Shown: positions 48,001 through 58,276 of the stretch, piece by piece | Position numbering within the stretch: the stretch's first letter is position 1 | How the letters are laid out: each line of letters opens with the position of its first letter | From: Rotaria sordida | Taxonomy: Eukaryota > Rotifera > Eurotatoria > Philodinida > Philodinidae | Assembly (NCBI GenBank): GCA_905250125.1 | Contig: CAJNOL010000185.1 | Span: 145,160 to 209,159, forward strand | Length of the DNA stretch: 64,000 nucleotides | Reading direction: 5' to 3' | Made by a program: the position numbers and the translations under genes | Notes under the pieces: model-generated | What the model was told of the DNA's origin: nothing | The model's input: only the letters and a program-made list of their open reading frames with translations | Databases searched by the model: none

Positions 48001-50146
48001 TAGTGGAAGCACTTTCAAATATAGGCCTTGGATCAAGGATACAGGTACAGATGATGGACGAATCAAACAATTTGATGAATCAAAGTTGCATTGTTCAATA
48101 CCAGGCTATGAGGACGCGGCTGCAGCAGAACTAATGGTAATAGCAGGTGTGAAAGATGACACAATCGATGTCAATTTGAAAAAAGTTCTAGAATATTGGA
48201 ACCATGTTGAATCGCATAAAATATTCGAAGGACATTTACCTACATTGGTTCCTCTCGATTATATCGAAGAAGTTTATATGCCGAAAAATGTTTTTGAATC
48301 ACTATCGACAGAAGCTAAAGAATCGGCCAAGAAGATTTTTCGTGATTCGCTCAAGATTACTGATCATACAGTTGATCTGGGGAATGTAAAACTCAATGAA
48401 GGTGGGAGAAAGAAGTACAATAAACATATAGTTGAAACACTGATCGACAAATTCGAGAAGAATGCAAAATGTTCGCGACAGTTACATGCCACTTTTATTA
48501 CTGTACCGCCAAGTGAGTTTGGAGAGCATATACTTTTACCCTTGACAATATCAAAAGCATATGAACAATATCAGATGGAACATAGGAAACGTCCTCCTTC
48601 CGACGATGTCTATATTTATTGGAAATCAATGGATGGTGATGTGATGATCACACTTTCAGATCAACTCATTGGTCGTAAGGACATATCAGAACGCATTCGG
48701 TGTTTAGTATGCTATGTCGCCAAGACACCTTTGACAACAACACCGGCTTATCATGAATCATATTCATATCTGAATTGTGGTCAACCAGATCAACATTTTA
48801 TTGTCAAGCACAATTTACAATTTGCCAAAGGTTCTAATACATTTCATCGTGGCTGCAATGTTGATGATTTTCTGACATATTGTCTACGAATTCAAATGAA
48901 CAATGGTCAAGTAACACTTTCACATGCAGGACCGAATAGTATTTACAATTGCCAAACGATCTCGCACACATTTTCCAAGAGAGATCTTAATATGACAAAG
49001 TTGAACTATATTTATGTCAGTGCTGGCTCAGAAAAAGTACCTATTCGAAATTTCACGATTTGCTTTAGCAAAGTATCAGATTTGCATCCATCTGTGGACA
49101 ACAATTTCAAGCGCGAAAATCGTACCACTGTGAACAAGGAACGATCAATTAGTCCAGCACGTTCACAACCTGAACCCACCACAGAACCGGTAACGGCAAC
49201 CAAGCCAGAAACTTCTTCCAAGCTTGGTCGTTTTGCAAACTGGGTCGGCTCTAAGTTCAAAGGAAAAAAACTCGAACCCTGTCCTGATTCAATCAACTGT
49301 CTCCAACAAAATGAAAGTGATCACATTGAAAAGTTTTCTCATCCGTGTCGATTCTCTGAATTGTGTAACAAACAAGACAATGAACCTCATCTCACACATT
49401 TTCCTCGTAACGTGCCTGAGTGTACATCAAAAAATTCATGTTCCAAACTCGACGATCCGGTACATCGAGCGCAGTATCGACATATAGGTAAGCCTGCCTT
49501 TCTCATTCCATGTAATGAACAAAAGAAGTGCCAAAACACGTCGTACGAACATCGAGTTAAGTATTCTCATGGTGAACATATTGAAATAACTTTTACAGAG
49601 CAGCCAGGTAAGTAGCTTACTGTCTAGTTGAAATCTCATAAATAATAGACTTCATTATTATCTTTCTTCTATGTAGGCAAAAGCGATGATAATGATCGAC
49701 ATAAAGAACAGGACGAAAAAATTGCTTGTCGACATGGACTCAATTGTTGTGATAAAAATGATGCTAACCACTGTTCAAAGTTTTCGCATTTTGATGAATA
49801 TGGCGCTAGTTCCTTTGATAACATAGGTCAACATAAAATAGAATGTCGTCATGGGACTGCTTGTCGCGATCAAAATGATCCTGGACATTGTTCCAAGTAC
49901 TCACATCCTCATGAACATCGAGCTAGCTCTTCGAATAACATGGGTCGACATAAAATAGAATGTCGTCATGGTACTGCTTGTCGCGATAAAAATTATCCTG
50001 GACACTGTTCAAAGTATTCACATCCTGATGAACGAAAGTACGGAGCAATGGGTCATTCTCGAAGGATAATCTGCAAACATGGTATGGCATGTCGAGATAT
50101 TGATGATGCTGATCATTGTTCCAAATATTCGCACCCAAATGAATAA
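39074..50146 (+). CDS. Giant PAR-handling protein: RanBP2 zinc fingers, RRM-like, bacterial-type PARG, about 18 PBZ-like fingers (2,489 residues)
   Basis: Six exons (39074-39251, 41274-41756, 42195-42677, 43704-44186, 44235-49607, 49677-50146) have GT/AG ends and matching phases and sum to 7,470 nt. Three RanBP2-type fingers (about 78-98, 240-260, 401-421; WTCSKCHFDNDYRDKDCYRC type) each precede an Arg/Ser-rich stretch. An RRM-like part follows at about 548-625. The glycohydrolase domain (about 930-1240) has the PARG signature GGG-x7-QEE at 1037-1049 (PGGGYRKGDGAQEE) and the late motif SALGCGAFKNPP. Both fit the bacterial-type (DUF2263) family that removes poly(ADP-ribose). Ten PBZ-like C-x5-C-x6/7-H-x5-H fingers follow (about 1274-1547), then about 620 residues I do not recognise, then eight more fingers, the last four in exon 6 (such as CRHGTACRDKNYPGHCSKYSH). 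One of these lacks its last His. It probably binds PAR and RNA and cleaves PAR in the nucleus or granules; that is inference. AATAAA lies at 50227. Confidence 0.85.
39541..40841. mobile_element. Non-autonomous hAT-like foldback element with 8-bp target duplication
   Basis: 1,301 bp in intron 1 of the glycohydrolase gene. The ends start TAAGGGA and end TCCCTTA and continue as an inverted repeat. TAATAATC flanks it on both sides (39533-39540, 40842-40849). The 8-bp duplication and the TAAGGG ends suit the hAT superfamily. Inside each arm lie tandem copies of a unit of about 34 bp (AGGTCCTCAAGGGCTATCTT type), in opposite orientation in the two arms (about 39830-40020 and 40580-40690). No transposase frame. 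Confidence 0.85.
41274..44186 (+). repeat. Tandem triplication of a 483-nt exon with intron flanks
   Basis: Exons 2, 3 and 4 of the glycohydrolase gene are each exactly 483 nt, phase 1-1, and encode RanBP2 finger plus RS-rich linker starting DSSRE. Intron flanks are copied too: GTAGGAACG-A/G-TCAATCTAAAG after exons 2 and 3, and CATTAAACTACATGATCG before exons 3 and 4. Copies 3 and 4 are most alike. Copy 4 diverges at its 3' end. Exon starts are 921 and 1,509 bp apart. Confidence 0.9.
43204..43260. repeat. Telomere-like foldback in an intron
   Basis: AGGGTGTGGGTGTAGG, then a spacer, then CCACATTCATATCCACACC. It lies in the intron between exons 3 and 4 of the glycohydrolase gene. Confidence 0.6.
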
Positions 50147-50412
50147 ACGATTTTCGAAAATAAGTCTCATATAGCAGCCGAACACTTAAAAACCGGGATA
50201 TATGCCATTAGAATTTTTCTCCTTTCAATAAACTCAATTCAAATTATTATTACAATGTTGATTCGGTCGTATGCGACAAAGCAGTATATATGTATAAAAA
50301 GGGTACTTCTCCACTTTTTCTACCACGTTTGAGCTCTTATTTTAGACATAATCAGGGAATGACTACATTAGAACAATGCCAAATCTATTTGCACTTTTGA
50401 ACCTTTTGAGAT

Positions 50413-50611
50413 TGGGTGTGGGTGTGGGTGTAAATACTCGTTGAAACTACAACCACACACACACACACACACACACCCATACCCATACCCACACACCAGC
50501 CATCCACCCACACACACACTCACACCCACACCCGCATCCACACCCACACCCACACCCACACCCACACCCCACACTCACCCACACCCACACCCACACCCGC
50601 ATCCACACCCA
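50413..50611. repeat. Long telomere-like foldback, left of the gap
   Basis: A short G-rich arm (TTGGGTGTGGGTGTGGGTGT) and spacer are followed by about 150 bp of CCCACA/CACACA array that runs into the gap. This is the longest array in the window. The long CA-rich reading frames over it are artefacts. Confidence 0.85.
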
Positions 50612-50711
50612 NNNNNNNNNNNNNNNNNNNNNNNNNNNNNNNNNNNNNNNNNNNNNNNNNNNNNNNNNNNNNNNNNNNNNNNNNNNNNNNNNNNNNNNNN
50701 NNNNNNNNNNN
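50612..50711. other. Assembly gap, 100 N
   Basis: Exactly 100 N, the usual placeholder for a gap of unknown size. It sits inside the C-rich array, so the true array length and even the linkage across it are uncertain. Confidence 0.95.
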
Positions 50712-50758
50712 TACTTCTATCTGCTTTTTATTGTACGCTTCTTCAATTATATCATTTT

Positions 50759-50926
50759 GGGTGTGGGTGTGGGTGTGGCTTGAGAGAAGATCAACTCACA
50801 CCCACCTACCCGCACCCACACCCACACCCACACCCGCATCTACACCCACCCACACCCGCATCCACACCCACCCACACCCACACCCACCCACACCCACACC
50901 CACCCACACCCACACCCTCGACACTT
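50759..50926. repeat. Long telomere-like foldback, right of the gap
   Basis: GGGTGTGGGTGTGGGTGTGG, a spacer CTTGAGAGAAGATCAACT, then about 125 bp of CCCACA-type array. It has the same layout as the array left of the gap, so the two may be duplicates or one locus assembled twice. Confidence 0.85.
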
Positions 50927-52313
50927 AATAACGACGGAGAGACCTCTTTATCGTAGACCACTAATTTCTCCATGGTAACACGTAAGTAAAAAAGAATTTA
51001 CATATTGTTGGAAAGAGAAAAATCAAAGGATTCTCAAAATATAAAAATGGTTTTGATTGAATGTGGAGCAGCTGAGTACGAAGCCAAACAAGATAGGACA
51101 AAATTTTCGCGTCGTTATTAGAAAAATTGTCTGTACTGAAATTATCATACATTTTTCTATTAAATGATCAAATTATGACAAACAAATAGCGGTAGTGACC
51201 GAATTAGGCTGAGTGCCCTGATTTGGTCAGAAAAGCAACGCAAATAAAAGGTTGAAGATAAAGACCAAAGTTGATAAAAAAATATATGAAAAGATAAATT
51301 ATCAGCTGAGGAATGGATTGATATAATTTTTTTTATCAAAATAAAATACTTTTTCGGAGCGCGCAATCGAAATACATGTAATGATCGAATCAGGACAAAA
51401 AGTAAATAGCTGGAGTGATAAATCAGGAAAACAGGACGAACCAACATTATCAACTATGCATTTCTTGTAAGCATAATTACTCATTAAAAATTAATTAATT
51501 TCGAAAAAAAATCGACAGAAATATAGAGTGGTATTCACTTTATCTCGGGAACTAAAAATGAACTCAAACGGTAGTTCTTGAGTAAAGATATGACTTTTTT
51601 TTAAAAAGTACTAAAATTTGTGATCGAATTAGGATCCAGCACTCTATATTGTATGCTTCACTGTTCTAAGAATTCATTAAGAGTTTGTAGGATTCATTTT
51701 TTTGGAAACCTTTCTGTAAGTTTCCGTACGCATATACTCATTGTATGGTCAAATGAACGAAATTGAGGGACAAATAGACATCTGACTGAAGCTAAAAATA
51801 AATAAGCCGTAAGATAAAGAACAGCTGTTGATGAAAACTTATTCTTCCAAATCATGGATTTTTTTGAGTAGAGTTACATTATGTTCTATACTATGAAACA
51901 GAAAAATTTCATGATTAAAATGAAGAGTCATCTGGATAAAGCTTAACAAAAATTCGGGCATATTCAACTGGAGAAGTATTTTGAGAATAGTGTCTTGCCG
52001 ATTCATCGTATTTTTTTACCTTTATTAAACAATTGACGACAAAGTGGAATAACAATCTGAAATACTTTCAAAGCGTTTTTGCTATCGGTCTGTTTACATA
52101 TGTAATAAGCATGTTTTTCCTTCATATATGAAATTTATGCGTCAAACATATTTCATTATATCAACAAGCAAAAAGATACGCATGGCTACACAATATCATA
52201 CATAATGAGAAAAAAAATTGCATTTTGCATTCATTAAAATCGCAAGAGAACATTTTTTCTCCTTCATTTGAATCATAACACTTGTATTCCACCACTACTG
52301 ATATAACTAAAAC

Positions 52314-55300
52314 ATGGGTAACAGGAAATCAACTACGCATAATACTTCGAGCAAAGAAAAAGTGAAACCATCCATGAACTGTTTTAAAGTTAAAACAAAA
52401 AACAAACCATTATCATCATCATACAAATCGTTGACAACTTCAGTAAACTTCAATGAAGTTAAAAACAATCAACAAGATTTGACAGGTAAACTTTTTAGTA
52501 ATTGCTATATTTTAATATAAGCAATTATTAGATTTAGCATAGAAAAAGAAAATCTTGAAAAAAGTTGAATTTTTAAGACGACACAGTAAATGAAATCGAA
52601 TTTTGCCACTCTAGCTCAATATGGAAAATTTTTCTCTATCGATTTTAGTCCGATCTAAATCTTTATTTTGCTCTGTTCAGTAGCAGCTAGTACTCGCTTA
52701 GATATAGATGTGTCAGTCAAGCGCCTGAGTCACCGTCGCTATGTCATAAATATAAATACTAGATTTTTAAAAATTTTCAATATTAAAAATCAGCTGTCAG
52801 ATTTCTTCTAATCTTTTTCACCAAAATATTCTCTGTTATCATTTTTCAGGTTAAAAAAAGTGAAATTTTGCAAGTCACCGCCGCCGATCGAGACGTCGGC
52901 TTATACGTCTAGTTACAGACCTTGATTAGATCATTCGACCTAGGATTAGCTAAGATTTAATCACGGTCTCGATCGATGACTATAGTTATTTTAATGGTGG
53001 GTTTTCTCATCAGGGTCGATTTACGTCACATTCTTTTGTATTCTAGTCAATATCGTTTTCTAAATGCTACGAAACCATATACTTTCCAAATCCAAAAAAC
53101 ATGAACCAACTAGGCCAGAAAAAATTTTTGAAAAATTTGTTTAAACGCTCAAAAAGCATGTGAAATAGCTAAAATTTAAGAAAACTGAGCATTTTTCTCT
53201 CGCAATCATAGTTCCCAATTGTCATTCAAACACGCCCATTTGTCGCCATTTTTGGGCTTTTAAACAAGTTTTTTCAAAATCTTGTTCGACTGAGAATTGA
53301 TAAATACTCTAATATACTCTGAGTTCACATTCTTGCATCTTATATATGATACAATCTGACTGTCTGAAGCAAATTGTGTTGAGTTAAATCATCATTTAAA
53401 GCGCTCGATTCTTTTAAAAGTCATACTAATAAGCGTGCAAAAGTCTTTGGAAAAATGTCAAACCTTGTTAGACCATATTGTCAACATACGAACCAATCAA
53501 TTTTTTTTGTTAGAAAAAGCAAGATCTGATCCACAAATTTTGTAGCAGACATATTTTTCCAGAACGAATATGAGGCAGAGGAAAAGCCAAAAACTAAACA
53601 TGGGGCAAAAAAGTCCTTGCGACTTCACCATCGAGCAACATCATTTTCTATTTTCTGTTATTTTTTTATATTAGAAGAGGAATGAGAAAACATGGTCGAT
53701 AACAATTCTTTGGTAGTACAAAGACTGCTCTTTCTAATGGTGTATTGGAAGGTAAATTTATTCCTAGTTTTTATACCAAGAAATAGCTTTTTCTAGGGGG
53801 GACTTAGTAATTTGGTCGCTCCCACTACTTGGTCATTTTACAACGATAAAAAGTATTTTTTGAATATATTTTTTCCACTAAAATTCGACGATTAGATATA
53901 TTTCGACCAAATAATGCGAAAATAATTCAGTTCATGCACGATTTCTGAAGATGATGGCTAATAATTTTGTAGACTGATGGTTCTTACAAAAGGCTCAATT
54001 TTGCAAAAACTTGGTGTTCCAAACTTTTGTAATTAAAGAGTCAAGGATGAATCCAAAAAAATTTTCAAAACTGATTATCGATAGAGTTTTTGATGCTCTA
54101 CATTTTGGTGTATTTTTATTCCAAAATTGATCCATGTAGCTTAAGATAATTAAGAAATACAGACTTTTCAAGTTGAAAAAGCGTTGCAAGAATATTTTTA
54201 CCCCTTGTTTGGTTTTTGGCTTTTCCTCCGTCTCATATTCGTTCTAGAAAAATATGCCTGCTACAAAATTTGTAGTTCAGACATCGCTCTTTCTAAAAAA
54301 AAATTTGGTTGGTTCGGATGTTGATAATATGGCCTAACAGAGTTTGACATTTTTCCAAGGACTTTTGCGACGCTTATTACATGAATCAAGTTAGTATCTA
54401 CTTAATCTACTCAATTTTTATTTTAGCTATAGATAATCACACTCTCATACAGGTGTCACGTAATCCTATACAAGACTCTAGCCTTCAGAATTTTCTTCTT
54501 ATATGGATCGACTCAGACATCAATGATTCAAGCATAATTTATCGTAATTCAATTGATGAACTACGACAGTTAATTAACAATGTCCATACGTTTACTGATT
54601 TCGATGAATGCTTTAAGTTTCTTACTGATATCAAAGATGTAAAAGTATTCATAATTGTTTCAGCATCTCTCAGACAAAGTTTCGTACCGAAAATTCATAA
54701 CATGTCGTGTATTCAACACATCTATATTTTCTGTCTGAATACATTGAATCAGGATTCATGGACCAAAGAATGGTCGAAAGTTATTGGTATTTACACAGAT
54801 ATACACCAGATTTGCGATTCTCTCAAACAATACATTAATCAATGTAATCAAGAAGACTTGATGTCAATGAGTTTTGTATCGATGAATGATACATCCACTT
54901 ATCAAGATTTGAATCAACTCGAACCATCGTTTATGTATTCCACATTACTCAAAGAAATTTTACTAGAACTCGACTATAGCGACCAATCAATCAAAGACTT
55001 GACTGATTACTGTCGAGAAAAGTACAAAGGCGATGATTCACAATTAAAAATTATCGAGCAGTTTGAACGAGAATATATTCAATATACTCCTATTTGGTGG
55101 TATACTCTTGAGGGTTTTACGTATCAAATGCTCAATCGTGCTCTACGCACACTAGAAACGAATGTTATCGTCAAAATGGGATTTTTCATTTGCGATATTC
55201 ATAAACATATTGAAGAACTTCATTTGAAACAATTTCAAGGACAACAAAACCCCTTTATTCTATATCGAGGACAAGGTATGACTAAGAGTGATTTCGACAA

Positions 55301-56579
55301 AATGATGGAAACAAAAGGAGGTCTAATATCGTTCAATAATTTCTTATCTACGAGCAGAAATAAAGAAGTTTCATTAAAATTCGTCACTGCTACGAACATC
55401 AATAGACCAGAATTAACTGGAGTTCTCTTCCAAATTACAGTTAATCCATGGACTCCATCGACACCTTTTGCCCAAATAGATAATGTAAGTTATTATCAGG
55501 GAAACGAAGAAGAAATTCTATTCTCCATGCACTCAGTTTTTCGAATTGGTGCATTTAAACAACTAGAAAATCGCCTATGGCAGGTAGAACTGACATTGAC
55601 GGCAGAAACCGATCCACAACTTAGTATTCTTACTAAACGTATGCGAGAGGAAGTGGCTGGATCTACAGGATGGCATCGACTCGGTAAATTACTGATTAGA
55701 ACCGGAAATTTTGACAAAGCTGAAGAAGTTTATCGAATGCTACTCAACGCGACAACGATTGATAATTACAAAGAACTTTCATTTCTTTATAATCAACTTG
55801 GCTCGATTAAAGTCAGCAAAGCAGAATATGACGATGCAATACAGTACCATGAAAAGTCACTCACATTGAGGAAAGAATATATTCCTTTGAATCATCCTGA
55901 TTGGGGCACTAGCTACAACAGTATTGGTTTAATGTACAGTAGCATGGGAGAGTACACAAAGGCGCTTTCATGTCATGAAAAAGCGCTTGAAATCCGACTA
56001 AAATCTCTCGTTCCACATCATCTTGACTTGGCTGAAAGTTATAATAATATCGGTGAGGTTTATCATTACACGAAGCAATATCCAGAAGCCATTTTATCTT
56101 ATGAAAAAGCGCTTGAAATTCGGCAAAAATCTCTTCCTTCAAATCATCCCGATCTGGCTGAGAGCTATAACAATATTGCTGAAGGATATTCGCAAATGAA
56201 GCAATATTCACAAGCACTTTCATTTCATGATAAATCACTTGAAGTTTTACTTAAATCTCTCCCTTCAAATCATCCACATATAGCCATAAGCTATGATAAT
56301 ATCGGTATCGTATATGCCAAGATGGAAGAATTTCCAAAAGCAATTTCATACCACAGGCAAGCACTTGACATCTTCAGTGAAATACTTCCTGAAAACCATC
56401 CCGATATCGCAATGACACATAATAATATAGCTAAAGTTTATAACTCTATTCAAGAGTACAGCACAGCATTGCAACATGCTAAACTAGCTGTTGAAATTAT
56501 TCAAGAAAAATTAGCTGATAATCATTCACGCATTATAGAATATCAAAACCTAGTTGAAGAAATACGAAAAAAATTGTAA
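52314..56579 (+). CDS. ADP-ribosyltransferase with C-terminal TPR repeats (ART-TPR), 774 residues
   Basis: Exon 1 (52314-52485, MGNRKSTTHNTSSKEK, Ser/Lys-rich) joins exon 2 (54427-56579) across a 1.94-kb intron in phase 1, turning DLTG/AID into DLTAIDNHT. The ATG at 54381 inside the long frame would start in intron sequence, so I prefer exon 1. Residues about 70-190 form a domain common in bdelloid proteins (FLLIWIDSDIND, FTDFDECFKFL). The arginine-type ART core has R338 in LYRGQG, S365 in FLSTS and E418/E420 in GNEEEILF, the R-S-ExE triad that transfers ADP-ribose from NAD to protein. From about 455 to the end lie six or seven kinesin-light-chain-like TPRs of 42 residues, probably for target binding. 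No signal peptide, so cytosolic or nuclear action is likely. AATAAA follows 15 nt after the stop. The neighbouring glycohydrolase gene suggests a paired role; that is inference. Confidence 0.9.
53429..54377. mobile_element. TA-flanked DNA element with about 190-bp inverted ends
   Basis: 949 bp in the intron of the ART-TPR gene, ending 49 bp before the acceptor. The inverted ends begin ATAAGCGT-GCAAAAGTC and run about 190 bp at high similarity. TA flanks both sides (53427-53428, 54378-54379), which suggests Tc1/mariner type. The core has no transposase frame, so it is non-autonomous. Confidence 0.8.
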
Positions 56580-57399
56580 TTCACTTTAACTTAAATAAAT
56601 AAAATCAAAGCAGATTTTCTGCTTTTGCGTTGATACTAAAAGATCGTTTTCTTCGGATGATTTAATGCGTTCTGAAACAAATTTCATTCAACAGTAAAAC
56701 TTATAGAATAGTGATCAGTTAATCGAAATCGATTTTTTTATAAGAATAGAATCGTCTTAAACTTGAGTTCTATTGCAATAGTGTAGATGTATATCAAAGT
56801 AATGTCGATCAGTCAAAAGATTACTGTAAGAATCAATCTCTGCTCAAAGTTCAAATTAATCGGATCGAAATTAAAGATAAAATGATTTAATTATCAAACG
56901 CCCGATGAGAAATGATCAATTATATAGATGATAGTATCAGCAATAAATGTTTCAAAAAACCGTAGAGGAGTAACCAAACGAAATGATGACGAATGATCAG
57001 AATAAATCAGATAGTTTCACGCACTCAATACTTTTGTATCGTTCTTACGAAAAAAAAATACTTTTTTGCAACGTCGAATTTTGATCATTCAGAATTTTGT
57101 TGGTTTTCAAAATAAATAAAGGCTATTGTAAAATAAACTATCTTTTGTAATTTGTAGAGCTTTTCACGTTGTATCGTCTGGTATATTTTGATTTTTTAAT
57201 AAAACGTATTTAGGAATAAAAAAAATGAAGCACAAAGTTCTCCTATTTATAATGAGTCATCCGTTAGCAGGATGTGTGTGCCTACTATAAAAGTAATGAC
57301 AAACCACAACGAAGTTCAAGACTTAGAAGTCTAGAACTTTGCACAGAATCTTAAATATGCCTAAGCATTATAACAAAATACTTAAACTCAAACTGCGGC
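56580..57399. other. Intergenic, no gene seen
   Basis: AT-rich spacer after the ART-TPR polyadenylation signal. No repeat or gene was recognised. Confidence 0.5.
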
Positions 57400-58069
57400 T
57401 TTTATAAGAGCCGGGTAAAAAAAACTGTTCTTATGCCCCATGTAGCAACAAATGGTAATAGTATAGGTATATTACTTTCTCCAAATGACGCTTTGCAATA
57501 TCTTAGTACCGGTAAACGAAATATTTGATAGCAAAGATTAGCTTGATTTCGGACATTTGAAGGACTAATAATAATGAACGAATATAATCCTGGCTAGGCA
57601 TGTACCGAATTTTTTTTGTTAATTTTGAACACTTTTAGATTAACCCCTTCAGCTCTGAAATGAAAGATTGAAACATGCGACCTAACCCATCAAAAGATAG
57701 ACAAAACATTGCTTTGAAAAATGAGACATACCCAAGTTCTGTGCAATAATACGTTCGGTTTTTATAAGAATTTTACAAGCAGATTCCAACCCACGAGCAT
57801 AGACTCGGTTTGCAAAACTCCTTTAAAAATTAAAAGAATTATTGCACAGAGTTTGTGTATGTACCATTTTGTGGACCAATATTTTGTCTATCTTTTGATA
57901 GGTTAGGCAAAGTGAGTAAATAATTTATATTTGTAAGAAATGTTAGTTCAATATTATTAGAAACAAGTGTTTGAAGACGATTAAATTTTGAAACAACATC
58001 AAATGATGAGAAAATTATATTTATTGTAAATAGATTTGGTATACGAAGTGTTTTTATTCGATAGATGTA
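57400..58069 (-). pseudogene. F-box/LRR gene fragment split by a MITE
   Basis: The right piece (about 58065-57908) reads LRIPNLFTINIIFSSFDVV to YLLTLPNLS, matching in pattern FRLSNPFTTDIIF to YLLDLPKFH of the gene at 3572-5443. The left piece (about 57600-57450) reads SFIIISPSNVRNQ to CYQIFRLPVLRYCKASF, matching FIQIFRLSKLEYCKI. The 227-bp MITE at 57681-57907 lies between. The F-box end is missing: the fragment stops at the telomere-like foldback at 58071. The frame is broken, so it is a pseudogene. Confidence 0.65.
57681..57907. mobile_element. Small MITE inside the F-box fragment
   Basis: 227 bp, with ends CCTAACCCATCAAAAGATAG and, on the other strand, CCTAACCTATCAAAAGATAG. The arms are about 100 bp inverted copies, with the shared inner words TTCTGTGCAATAAT and CTCTGTGCAATAAT. 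No clear target duplication. Confidence 0.75.
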
Positions 58070-58070
58070 A

Positions 58071-58125
58071 GGGTGTGGGTGAGTGTTAATTGAGAGAAGA
58101 TGGACACCTACACCGACACCCTTAT
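58071..58125. repeat. Telomere-like foldback at the cut end of an F-box fragment
   Basis: GGGTGTGGGTGAGTG, a spacer with TTGAGAGAAGAT, then CACCTACACCGACACCC. The spacer matches that at 50.78 kb. Confidence 0.7.
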
Positions 58126-58276
58126 CATTCGATATTCTTGTTTTCGACATTCATATTTTCGGTATTTTTATCTTCGCTATATTTACTTTCGATATTAGTT
58201 AGAAGAATTAATGTTTCTTTCAGTTTCAGGTTTCGGTGTTATAAATGATTTCGTAAACATGAATAAGTTTTTCGAG

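Larger units (their letters stand above)
50147..52313. other. Intergenic between glycohydrolase and ADP-ribosyltransferase genes
   Basis: It holds two telomere-like arrays with an assembly gap. From 50930 to 52313 no gene is visible. Short inverted TATAGAGTG/CACTCTATA words at about 51523 and 51644 may mark a small decayed MITE, but the inner repeat is not convincing. Confidence 0.5.

Noticed and set aside
50441-50956. Long reading frames rich in His, Thr and Pro on both strands
   Set aside because: They are translations of the CCCACA array and run through the N gap; repeat artefacts.
53995-54189. Small minus-strand frame as a transposase piece
   Set aside because: No recognisable catalytic motif; composition is that of AT-rich spacer.
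54381-54426. ATG at 54381 as the true start of the ART-TPR protein
   Set aside because: The first 15 residues are intron sequence before a good acceptor; exon 1 at 52314 joins in phase.
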